Shown here piece after piece: positions 43,439-51,706 of a DNA stretch of 64,000 bases; position 1 is the stretch's first letter; each line of letters begins with the position of its first letter. The position numbers were made by a program, and so were the translations under genes. The DNA is taken from contig NZ_JAMBOE010000004.1 in the NCBI RefSeq assembly GCF_023715465.1, positions 186,001 to 250,000 of the forward strand, given 5' to 3'. The notes under the pieces are model-generated. The model made no database searches. It was not told the DNA's origin and worked only from the letters and a program-made list of their open reading frames with translations. This stretch comes from Paenibacillus macerans (GTDB taxonomy: Bacteria > Bacillota > Bacilli > Paenibacillales > Paenibacillaceae).

Positions 43439-44537
43439 ACGGATCGGCTGCTTGTGTGCGTGCGCCTTCCTGCTGCTGACCGGATGCAACCAGGACGAAC
43501 GGGTTTTGGAAAAGATCGGTTATGTGGAAACCGCCGCCTACGATGCCATGCCTAACGGAAATATCAAAGTAACGGTCAGTATTCCGCTGGTCACCCAATT
43601 CGCCAAGGACGGGAAAACGACCGATGAACTGCTGAGCACGATCGCCAAAAGCCCCAAGGACGCAAGAAAAACGCTGAGCTTAAGAACGAGCCGGATGATG
43701 GTGAACGGCCAGATCCGCACGCTGATGTTTGGCGAAGCTTTGGCCCGGCGGGGGATATGGAGACATATGGATACCTTCTTCCGCGATCCGACCATTTCCC
43801 TTAGAACCACCGTAGCTGTGGTGGAAGGAAATGCCGGCGGCGTCATTAGTCAGGAATTGCCGCGGCATACGAAAACGGCCAACTATATCAACAAACTGCT
43901 GCAAAAGGAATTCTCCAGACAGGGCGCCCCGCAAACGAGGCTCCATCAGTTCGTACGGGATTATCATGATGACGGCATTGATCCGGTCGCCATTATGATC
44001 AGGGAGTTGGAGAAGGATATCTCCGTTAGCGGCCTCGCTTTATTCCGGAATGATCAAATGGTGGGGAAGCTTACTTCGGATGACCTGCATTTATTTTTGG
44101 TGATGTATCAAAATACTGCGCGGGGCGAGTTTAACGTGAGAACGGACAATCCCCATCTGGAGAGCATGGCCTTCCACTCGGTAAAAAGCAACCGCAAAAT
44201 AAAAATCACAAAAACCAAGGACGGAGAATATCGAGCGGATATTTATTTAAAAATCGTTGGCGCGGTGGATGAATACATCGGCGATCTGGATCTCAGCACC
44301 ACGGAGCGAAAAAAGGTTGAACAGTTGTTAAGCGAATACGCCGTAGAAGAAGGCGGCCGCATTCTTAAGGACATGCAAAAGAGAGGGGCCGACAGCCTCG
44401 GCATCGGCCAACATGTCCGCAACAGCATGAGTTATGCGGAATGGAAAAGAACAGCTTGGCACGAGATGTACAGCCAAATGCCGGTGCGCGTCCACTGTTC
44501 TTTCCGGATTAAAAATTTCGGTTCGTATTTTCATTAA
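43431..44537 (+). CDS. GerC-type spore germination receptor, C subunit lipoprotein
   Basis: 368 aa. Lipoprotein signal peptide with lipobox FLLLTGCN (Cys about residue 20), then the GerC N-domain (EKIGYVETAAYDAMPNGNIKVTVSIP) and a C-domain ending near YSQMPVRVHCSFRIKNFG. It is anchored on the outer face of the inner spore membrane and holds the receptor together. Opening residues differ from the usual W-D-x-x-E mark (here NQDERVLEKIG). GGAGGGGG seven nt before the ATG. Converges on the GH42 gene with no clear terminator between (38 nt). Confidence 0.9.
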   Translation: MRKRIGCLCACAFLLLTGCNQDERVLEKIGYVETAAYDAMPNGNIKVTVSIPLVTQFAKDGKTTDELLSTIAKSPKDARKTLSLRTSRMMVNGQIRTLMFGEALARRGIWRHMDTFFRDPTISLRTTVAVVEGNAGGVISQELPRHTKTANYINKLLQKEFSRQGAPQTRLHQFVRDYHDDGIDPVAIMIRELEKDISVSGLALFRNDQMVGKLTSDDLHLFLVMYQNTARGEFNVRTDNPHLESMAFHSVKSNRKIKITKTKDGEYRADIYLKIVGAVDEYIGDLDLSTTERKKVEQLLSEYAVEEGGRILKDMQKRGADSLGIGQHVRNSMSYAEWKRTAWHEMYSQMPVRVHCSFRIKNFGSYFH

Positions 44538-44575
44538 GGTTGGCATAACTCATACCCTCTAGGCGGGCGATGCTC

Positions 44576-46573
44576 CTATGAAATCCGTAAAATTTCCACC
44601 TCATACGGAGCAAGGCTAAACGTCCGCTCTCTTATGACGCCATATAACTCACTGGGATAGCTTGACGGCAAAGTAACATGGTGCGGTTCCCGGCTTAAGT
44701 TCAGCACAAACAGGTAGGCGCCCGATTCGCTGCTTCGAACGGCGGCCTGCACGCCCTCCGGCAACCCCGGAAACGCCGCGAGTTCAAGCTCCCCGGCGAG
44801 CGCGGCGAACAGCTCCTTAAGATAACTTTCCTCGGGATGCGTACCGAGATAATATACGTTGCCCCGGCCGAACCGGTTTACCGTCACCGCCGGCTCGCCG
44901 CGGTAAAAATCTTCGTCATACCAGGCAATGGCTTCAGCCCCTTGTAAGCTCAGGATATCGCACCACTCAGTCCCATAAAAATGCAGCCCGTTTGCGTCCG
45001 CGATCCGGTGCGAAGCCCGGCCAATCGGATCATATTCCTTCACTGTCACGCCGGCGCATTTCGCTAATAGTCCCGGCAAAGGTATCATGACGTGCTGATT
45101 GTTCATCCGCTTCGCCCCGGAGCGGCTGGTGAGAATCACCGTGCCGCCCGCTTCCGCAAACGACTCCAGCGCCTCGGCCACCTGCTCGTCCATCAGATAA
45201 ACATACGGGGCCACAACCAGCTTGTACCCGGCGAGCGGCTGGGTCCATTCGATCACATCGCACCCGATCCCAAGCTTGGTCAAAGCCCGGTGATAATCCT
45301 TCACATTTTCATAGTAGTCGAAGCCATCCGACTGCGGCTGAATCCGTAAAGCCTCCAACTGCTCGTGCGACAGCAAAATCGCCGCTTCATTCCAGGGCGC
45401 GGTCCCTTGAAGCTTGCCGGCGAGCGCGTTCACCTCGCCGCACAGCTTGGCAAATTCCTCAAACCTGCGGCCGGGAACGTTGCTGTGGTCGATCAGGCCG
45501 TGCCAAAATTGCTCCGCGCCGGCCGCGGCCGAACGCCAGCGGAAATGCACGACCGTGTCGGCTCCTTTGGCGATGGCCTGCCACGCAAACGCGCGGATAA
45601 AGCCGGGATAAGGCGCCCGCCACGTCGGAAACCAGCAGCCCGGCGGCCCGCTGAGCTGCTCCATGATCCAGAAGTTGCGGCGTTTGATGCCGCGCGTCAC
45701 ATCGAGCGCCAGGGCGCCGCTGTACGGCCCCGTCGCCTGCTTGTCCGGATCGGTGTTCGGATAATAGTCGAACGAAGCAATGTCCAAGTCGGCGCCGATC
45801 CGGTACAGGTCCAGGCGTTGCGGATAAGTATGGAAGTTGTGGGTAATAAAATGTCCCGGACAATGTTCACGAATAATCTCAATCTGGCTGCGCTGGAACT
45901 CGGCGATGGAATCCCATTGGAAGCGGGTAAAATCGAGCAAGTACGACGGGTTCTGGTGCGGCGAACCGCCGTAAGGAACGCCGACCTGGGACCAGTCACC
46001 GTATTCCCCGCTCCATACGACCGTCCCCCATTCCCGGTTGACGGCCTGGAGCGTTCCGTATTTCGCCCATACCCACTCCCGGAAACGCTCGTTGCAGGCG
46101 GCGCAGTGGCAGTCGATCACCCAAAACTCGTTGTCCGTCTGCCAGCCGATCACCGCGGGATGGCCGCCGTAGCGCTTCGCCATTTCCTCGATGATCCGCG
46201 CTCCGTACGCCCGCAGCGATCCGCTGTTGTAGCAGCGATGCCCCCGAACGCCCGGGTGAACGGTCCGGCCTGCCGCATCCACCGGCAAAATGTCCGGCGC
46301 CAAGCCGGTCAACCAACGCGGCGGCGTATTGGTCGGCGTCCCCAGCACCACGCGGATACGATATTTGTGAAACAGATCGATCGCCTGGTCCAGCCATTCG
46401 AAGGCAAATTGGCCGTCCGCCGGCTCAAGCCGGCTCCAGGCAAACTCCGCCAGCCTGACGACCCGGACGCCCGTCGCCTTCATCAGCTGAACATCCTCTT
46501 CCCACAGGGAAGGATCCCACTGCTCCGGATAATAGCAGACGCCGATTTGAACTTTATCGAGGCGCTTATTCAT
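44576..46573 (-). CDS. Beta-galactosidase, glycoside hydrolase family 42
   Basis: 665 aa, no signal peptide, so cytoplasmic. Domain order: GH42 barrel (about 1-390), trimerisation domain (about 395-600) and small C-terminal beta domain. Acid/base Glu149 lies in GWQTDNEFWVID, nucleophile Glu305 in FWIMEQLSGPPG. A zinc-cluster Cys set DCHCAACNERF follows the acid/base, as in thermostable GH42 enzymes. ATG 46573 has GGGGGAA seven nt upstream and is preferred over an earlier in-frame codon. It lies downstream of a CUT1 importer, after a hairpin terminator, so the pair imports and cleaves beta-galactosides (inference). Confidence 0.93.
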   Translation of the reverse strand: MNKRLDKVQIGVCYYPEQWDPSLWEEDVQLMKATGVRVVRLAEFAWSRLEPADGQFAFEWLDQAIDLFHKYRIRVVLGTPTNTPPRWLTGLAPDILPVDAAGRTVHPGVRGHRCYNSGSLRAYGARIIEEMAKRYGGHPAVIGWQTDNEFWVIDCHCAACNERFREWVWAKYGTLQAVNREWGTVVWSGEYGDWSQVGVPYGGSPHQNPSYLLDFTRFQWDSIAEFQRSQIEIIREHCPGHFITHNFHTYPQRLDLYRIGADLDIASFDYYPNTDPDKQATGPYSGALALDVTRGIKRRNFWIMEQLSGPPGCWFPTWRAPYPGFIRAFAWQAIAKGADTVVHFRWRSAAAGAEQFWHGLIDHSNVPGRRFEEFAKLCGEVNALAGKLQGTAPWNEAAILLSHEQLEALRIQPQSDGFDYYENVKDYHRALTKLGIGCDVIEWTQPLAGYKLVVAPYVYLMDEQVAEALESFAEAGGTVILTSRSGAKRMNNQHVMIPLPGLLAKCAGVTVKEYDPIGRASHRIADANGLHFYGTEWCDILSLQGAEAIAWYDEDFYRGEPAVTVNRFGRGNVYYLGTHPEESYLKELFAALAGELELAAFPGLPEGVQAAVRSSESGAYLFVLNLSREPHHVTLPSSYPSELYGVIRERTFSLAPYEVEILRIS

Positions 46574-46600
46574 AAGTTTGTTCCCCCTCTCCACCGAAAA

Positions 46601-46653
46601 AGGCAAAAGCCGCCTCTTTCCCCTTCATGCGGGGATAAGACCCAAGAGGCGGC
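46601..46653 (-). terminator. Hairpin between the binding-protein and GH42 genes
   Basis: Perfect 10-bp outer stem GCCGCCTCTT (46609-46618)/AAGAGGCGGC (46644-46653), inner CCCC-GGGG stem, then TTTTGCCTTTTT on the minus strand. It probably lowers GH42 expression relative to the importer. Confidence 0.75.
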
Positions 46654-46685
46654 CTGCTTTCCTTCATTCGTTATTCATGCTGCCG

Positions 46686-47987
46686 TTACTTCAATTTGTC
46701 CCACGCAGCCTGCATATTTTTTTGCCAGGTTTCAACATCGCTTTTTCCTGCCAAATATTGCTGAATCGCACTGCCGAATTCCTGAGCGACGCCATCCGGG
46801 TATTTGCCGGCCTGGTGCGCAAAAATATTGCCTTCCTCCACATACTTCACCAGATCGGTGGCAATCGGCCCCATATCCTCCGGTGTGGCTTCGATCGTGG
46901 TCATGGCCGGGATGAACTTGAATTTCTTCACGATATATTCTTTACCGATATCGGAAGTGACCAGCCAGTTCAGGAACGTTTTCGCCTCTTCCTTAGCGTC
47001 GGAATCTTTGTTCACAACCAGGTTCACCGGAACGCCGATCGTCACTTTCCCGGTTTTTGCGGCGTCGTCGCTGAGCGGCATTGGCAGCACGCCGATGTTC
47101 ATGTTCGGGTTAATGCCGTCGATCATCGTTTGCGCCCAGTTGCCTTCCTGCATCATCGCCGCCTCACCGTTCGCAAACATCGCCACCTGCGTGTTATAGT
47201 CGGTCGTAAGCGGATTTTTGTTGCCGTAATCCAGCGTCAGCTTCATCAGCTTCGCCCAGTTGGCGAATTGCTCATTGCCGACGATCGAAGCCGTGCCTTC
47301 ATTCAAGCCTTTAATGAAACCGTCGACATCATCCTGATTCGCGAAAGCGACGCTGATCCCTTGGCTGCCTACCAGCCACCATTCCTGATAAGCGTTTGCA
47401 AAAGGCGTGATGCCCGCAGCCTGCAACTTTTTGGCCGCCGCTTCCAGTTCCGAGTAGGTTTTCGGAGGGGAGGTGATGCCTGCTTTGGCAAACAAATCTT
47501 TGTTATAGACGTAACCGAAGCCTTCAAGATCCAGCGGCAAGCCGTACACTTTGCTATCTTTGGTAATCGCCTCGGCGGCCAGCGGCACCAGATCCTTCAC
47601 CCAAGGCTGATCGGACAAGTCCTCCAGCTTCTCTTGCCACATATCCAGCTTGGCGTAGCCGTTGTTGGAGAAGATGTCCGGGGCGTCGCCGGAGGCGAAT
47701 TTCGTTTTCAGCGCCGCGTCGTAATCGGCACCTCCGCCCACCGTTTGAATATCCAGCTTGATGTTCGGGTGCTCTTTTTCAAATTCCACTTTCAGCTCGT
47801 TAAGCCCTTCCACGATTTCGGTTTTAAATTGGAAGATCGTGACCGTCTTCTGCTCCTGTTTGCCACCGCCTTGGCCTTCGCCGCCGCTATTGGTACCGTT
47901 TGCAGAATTTCCGCCGCCACAAGCCGCCAGGAACAGCGACATCGTCAGCAGAACGGATAAGACGATAGAATACTTTGCCTTCTTCAT
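46686..47987 (-). CDS. CUT1 sugar-binding lipoprotein of the galactoside unit
   Basis: 433 aa. Signal peptide with lipobox LFLAACGG (Cys about residue 23), a Gly/Asn/Ser linker, then the SBP_bac_1 fold (KTVTIFQFKTEIVEGLNELK, FASGDAPDIFSNNGYAKLD, GLPLDLEGFGYVYNKDLF). It captures a sugar for the permeases encoded just upstream on the same strand (order MalF-type, MalG-type, binding protein, GH42). Unlike the other importer, the binding protein comes last before the enzyme. ATG preceded by AGGGGGAATTAG. Confidence 0.92.
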   Translation of the reverse strand: MKKAKYSIVLSVLLTMSLFLAACGGGNSANGTNSGGEGQGGGKQEQKTVTIFQFKTEIVEGLNELKVEFEKEHPNIKLDIQTVGGGADYDAALKTKFASGDAPDIFSNNGYAKLDMWQEKLEDLSDQPWVKDLVPLAAEAITKDSKVYGLPLDLEGFGYVYNKDLFAKAGITSPPKTYSELEAAAKKLQAAGITPFANAYQEWWLVGSQGISVAFANQDDVDGFIKGLNEGTASIVGNEQFANWAKLMKLTLDYGNKNPLTTDYNTQVAMFANGEAAMMQEGNWAQTMIDGINPNMNIGVLPMPLSDDAAKTGKVTIGVPVNLVVNKDSDAKEEAKTFLNWLVTSDIGKEYIVKKFKFIPAMTTIEATPEDMGPIATDLVKYVEEGNIFAHQAGKYPDGVAQEFGSAIQQYLAGKSDVETWQKNMQAAWDKLK

Positions 47988-48041
47988 AAGCTAATTCCCC
48001 CTAAATCTGTTTAATTTATTGGAACAGCGGATCGGCCGGCG

Positions 48042-48872
48042 TCAGCCTTTGACCGATCCCGCTGCGATTCCCTCGACAATGTGACGCTGCAAGAACAAGA
48101 AGAAAATAACGATTGGCGTAATTCCCAAAACGAGCGCCGGGAGCGCAATATCCCACTGCTTCGTGTACTGCCCGAAGAAAGCAAACGTGGCCAGCGGAAT
48201 CGTGCGCATTTCCGGCCGCTGCAAAATCAGCGACGGCAGCAAGTAGTCGTTCCATACCCACAGGCAGTTCAGCACAATGATCGTCATCAGCATCGGCTTC
48301 AGCATCGGCAACACGATCCGGAAGAACACGCTGATGCCGGTGCAGCCGTCCACCGTGGCGGCTTCTTCAATTTCCCGCGGGATCGATTTAACGAACCCGT
48401 GGAACAGAAACACGGCCATCGGCGCCCCCAGACCGAGATAAGTCATCACCAGTCCGAAATGAGTATTGTTTACTCCCAGCTCGTTAACGACCCGCAGCAG
48501 CGGCATCATGATCGTCTGGAACGGAATGACCATGGAAGCGATAAACAGCATGAACAAGATACGGTTAAACCAAGTATTGGAGCGGACCATCCGATACGCG
48601 CCCATCGCGCTGATCAGCGCCAGAATCCCCACACTCACCACGGTAATGAGCAGCGAATTGGTGAACGCCTGCGGGAACTTGGTCAGTTCCCAGGCCTTGG
48701 CATAGTTCTCCCATTGAAACACCTGCGGCCAACTCGCCGAATCCGACATGATTTCGCCAAACGGCTTGACCGAATTGACGAAGAGAAAATAGAACGGCGA
48801 CAGGAACAGCAGGGCGACAAGGCCTGTAATGATTTCCGCCGCCAGCAGGCGCCCGGTGTATCTTTTCATCAA
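48042..48872 (-). CDS. CUT1 carbohydrate ABC permease (MalG type)
   Basis: 276 aa, six membrane helices. EAA loop SIPREIEEAATVDGCTGISVFFRIVLPM; C-terminus RHIVEGIAAGSVKG. It overlaps the MalF-type gene by four bases (48869-48872, ATGA). It forms the membrane channel with that protein; the ATPase is not encoded nearby. Confidence 0.93.
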   Translation of the reverse strand: MMKRYTGRLLAAEIITGLVALLFLSPFYFLFVNSVKPFGEIMSDSASWPQVFQWENYAKAWELTKFPQAFTNSLLITVVSVGILALISAMGAYRMVRSNTWFNRILFMLFIASMVIPFQTIMMPLLRVVNELGVNNTHFGLVMTYLGLGAPMAVFLFHGFVKSIPREIEEAATVDGCTGISVFFRIVLPMLKPMLMTIIVLNCLWVWNDYLLPSLILQRPEMRTIPLATFAFFGQYTKQWDIALPALVLGITPIVIFFLFLQRHIVEGIAAGSVKG

Positions 48873-49750
48873 GCTTCGACCTCCTTATTCTTCGTCAGGC
48901 GAACCTGGAACATCGTAATGACAGCCACGATCACGAAGAACAGAATAGCCTTGGCCGTTCCCAGCCCGTAACGGTTGTTCTGGAACGCTTCGTTGTAAAT
49001 GTTCATCGCCACGGATTCCGTCGATTTGAACGGCCCGCCTTTAGTCAGCGACAAGTTGAGGTCGAACATTTTAAACGCCCAGGAAATCGCCAGGAACAAA
49101 CAGATGGTTACCGCGGGCATAATCAGCGGAACAATGATGCTGCGCAGCATCTGCCAGCGGTTTGCACCGTCGATTTCCGCCGCCTCGATCACTTCCGAAG
49201 GAACGTTGGTCAGCGAGGAGATGTAAATGACCATCAGGTAACCCGCCGTATGCCAGACAAAGACGATCATGATTCCCCAGAAGCCGGTTGCTTCGTCCCC
49301 TAGCCACGGAAGCCCGAAGAAGGACCAGCCAGTCAGTTCATACATGGTGTTAAAGCCTTTGATGAAAATAAACTGCCAAATGAATCCCAGCAGCAGCCCG
49401 CCGATCACGTTAGGCATAAAGAAAATAGTACGCATGATGTTGCGCAGCTTCAATCCTTTGGTTAAAAAATAAGCAAGGAAGAAGCCAACGACATTGGTGA
49501 GCACGATGCCAACCACCGTAAATTTGGAGGTAAACCAGAAGGATGACCAAAAATCGGGGTCATTCGTAAATATCGTTTTAAAATTATCCAGCCCTACCCA
49601 ATTGACTGTGCTCGCCACGCCATTCCAATCGGTCAATGCATAATACATCCCGAGTAAGAATGGAATCACCATGATGACTACAAAAAATAAAAGCACAGGT
49701 CCCACAAAAAACAGCTGGAGTCCCCATTCAGACGCTCTTTTGCTACCCAT
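48869..49750 (-). CDS. CUT1 carbohydrate ABC permease (MalF type)
   Basis: 293 aa, six membrane helices. EAA loop NVPSEVIEAAEIDGANRWQMLRSIIVPL; opening LQLFFVGPVLLFFVVIMVIPFLLGMYYALTDW is standard for the family. First gene of the operon ending in GH42, divergent from the sensor kinase at 49876 across a 125-nt control region that holds a palindrome (49820-49847). Confidence 0.93.
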   Translation of the reverse strand: MGSKRASEWGLQLFFVGPVLLFFVVIMVIPFLLGMYYALTDWNGVASTVNWVGLDNFKTIFTNDPDFWSSFWFTSKFTVVGIVLTNVVGFFLAYFLTKGLKLRNIMRTIFFMPNVIGGLLLGFIWQFIFIKGFNTMYELTGWSFFGLPWLGDEATGFWGIMIVFVWHTAGYLMVIYISSLTNVPSEVIEAAEIDGANRWQMLRSIIVPLIMPAVTICLFLAISWAFKMFDLNLSLTKGGPFKSTESVAMNIYNEAFQNNRYGLGTAKAILFFVIVAVITMFQVRLTKNKEVEA

Positions 49751-49819
49751 GGCGCAGCCCCCTTTCTTTCTAGCGAATAACTGTTGTATTGTTATTATGA
49801 CTTGGGTGAATCGCCGAAT

Positions 49820-49847
49820 ACACCGACTGAGGTGAACACTCAGGTGT
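49820..49847. promoter_or_regulatory. Imperfect palindrome in the divergent control region
   Basis: ACACCGACTGAG and CTCAGGTGT pair around GTGAACA, between the importer operon and its kinase gene. A possible binding site for the AraC-type regulator, though those usually prefer direct repeats. Confidence 0.3.
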
Positions 49848-49875
49848 AATTTATTGATCGGGAGAGGGAATCCGC

Positions 49876-51672
49876 TTGAAATGGAACAGCATCCGCACCA
49901 GACTGATCGTCTTTATGTTGCTCGCCACGATCATCCCGATCGTCGCGACGATGGTCGTGACTTACTCCTATACGTCACAATCGCTCCGTACACGGGTCGC
50001 CGCGGAAGACGCCAATCTTCTGTATCAGGGGGGGCGCAACCTGACCAGCCTGCTTGACGATCTCAACCGCAGCTCTTCCAATATCTATAACATTTCAACT
50101 TTACTGCAGGCCGGCTATGAGGACGTGCAAAGCAACTCGCAGGTTTATGCCGTATTGTCCAATATTGCCACCTCCGTGCCGGACATTTTTCAGGTGTATC
50201 TCTATGAAAATAAAAGCCGGAGAGCAACTCTCGTTACCCAAAACACGCCGCAGCGCAACTACAACATCGGGCCTTTCGGCGATGCGTTGGGTATCGACCG
50301 GCCCAGCGTCTGGGTGCAAAGCAGCCATATGAGCCATACGTACGGACTTACCGCCATATTGCCGCGATACCCTTCCGAGCCAGTATTCACACTCCACCGC
50401 AAAATCGAAAAAGTTCCTTCAAGCCACATCATCGGCTATCTCTCCATCGACGTCAAACTGTCGGCCTTAAGCGATATCGTCGACCAGTTGTATGAACAAA
50501 ACCGCGAGAAAATCTATATTCTCGACGATCACGGAGATATCGTGTACAGCGACGAGCAGGGCAAGCTGGGGCTTCCGCTCAGGGAGAAGTGGTATACGGA
50601 ACGGATCGCCTCCGCGCCAAGCACGAGCGGAAACTTCGAAGAGGACGGAAACGTGTTAGTCTATCAGCGAATTACCACCGTCGGCGCCAACTGGACACTG
50701 GTCAAACAGGTCCCGGTCGCCTTTCTCACCCGGGAAGCCAACCGCGCGGCCGGCATCAACATGCTGCTCCTGGCAGTGTCGCTGATCATTATCATCGCCG
50801 CCACGATCATTATTTCGCTGCGGATTACCGCTCCGATCAAGCGGCTTGGCCGATATATGAACCAGATTCAATCCGGCAACTTGAACGTCGATATCCAGCC
50901 GGCCGGCCATGACGAAATCGGAGCGGTGATGCGGCGGTTCCGCACCATGATGGATACGATCAACAATTTGATCTTAAGGGAATACAAACTGGAGTTGTCC
51001 AGCAAAAACAACCAGCTTCGGGCGCTGCAGGCACAAATCAACCCGCATTTTCTCAACAATACGCTGCAGATCATCGGTACGCTCGCACTGGAGCTGAAGG
51101 TCCCGCAAATCTATACCCTGATTTCGGCGCTGGCCAAAATGATGCATTACAGCATGCATAACGATGACCGGATCGTGACCTTGAAGGACGAGCTTGAGCA
51201 CGTCAAAGCTTATATCGAACTGCAAAAAGAGCGATTCGAAAACCGCTTTTCCTTCCACTGCGAGGTGCCGGAAGAGCTGCTCCAGGTGCAAATGCCCAAG
51301 CTCATCCTGCAGCCGATCATGGAAAATTACTTCAAGCACGGGATCGACCGTTCAAAAGCGAACGGATGCATCCGTTTGGAGGCCGTACAGGAACCGGACG
51401 GTTTCGTCAAAATTATCGTGCAGAACAACGGCGCGAAAATACCGGAAGATAAGCTAAGACATCTACGGCAGGGGCTTGATGGAGTCACCGGAGCCCTCGA
51501 CGGAAATCGTCCCGAACCCGCGAGTCAGGACGGCCGCGTAGCGCCGATTGGCTTGATCAATGTGCTGACCCGGCTCCGTCTGGTATACGGCAGCGAGGCC
51601 GATCTGAACGTGGCCAATTTGGAACCGGCCGGAGTCCGCATTATACTAAAACTACTCGCTCTGCCGCAATAA
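49876..51672 (+). CDS. YesM-type sensor histidine kinase of the galactoside unit
   Basis: 598 aa. Transmembrane 1 about residues 8-30, extracellular dCache-like sensor, transmembrane 2 about 295-317, HAMP (ITAPIKRLGRYMNQIQSGNL), His_kinase with phospho-His in LRALQAQINPHFLNNTLQII, and HATPase LILQPIMENYFKHGID. The usual N-box to G-box order is present, but the G1 'D-x-G-x-G' is altered to QNNGAKIPED, so ATP binding may differ. TTG 49876 follows GGGAGAGGGA. It is divergent from the importer and followed 34 nt later by its regulator. Confidence 0.9.
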   Translation: MKWNSIRTRLIVFMLLATIIPIVATMVVTYSYTSQSLRTRVAAEDANLLYQGGRNLTSLLDDLNRSSSNIYNISTLLQAGYEDVQSNSQVYAVLSNIATSVPDIFQVYLYENKSRRATLVTQNTPQRNYNIGPFGDALGIDRPSVWVQSSHMSHTYGLTAILPRYPSEPVFTLHRKIEKVPSSHIIGYLSIDVKLSALSDIVDQLYEQNREKIYILDDHGDIVYSDEQGKLGLPLREKWYTERIASAPSTSGNFEEDGNVLVYQRITTVGANWTLVKQVPVAFLTREANRAAGINMLLLAVSLIIIIAATIIISLRITAPIKRLGRYMNQIQSGNLNVDIQPAGHDEIGAVMRRFRTMMDTINNLILREYKLELSSKNNQLRALQAQINPHFLNNTLQIIGTLALELKVPQIYTLISALAKMMHYSMHNDDRIVTLKDELEHVKAYIELQKERFENRFSFHCEVPEELLQVQMPKLILQPIMENYFKHGIDRSKANGCIRLEAVQEPDGFVKIIVQNNGAKIPEDKLRHLRQGLDGVTGALDGNRPEPASQDGRVAPIGLINVLTRLRLVYGSEADLNVANLEPAGVRIILKLLALPQ

Positions 51673-51706
51673 ATCTCGGAAATGAGCCCTACATGGAGTG
51701 TGAAAA

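Noticed and set aside
45365..46915. 516-codon open frame antisense to the GH42 gene
   Set aside because: It runs through the terminator and start region of the real gene, resembles no family, and lacks a start signal.
46578..47960. 460-codon open frame antisense to the binding-protein gene
   Set aside because: Same reasons: antisense shadow of a lipoprotein gene with intact lipobox and fold.
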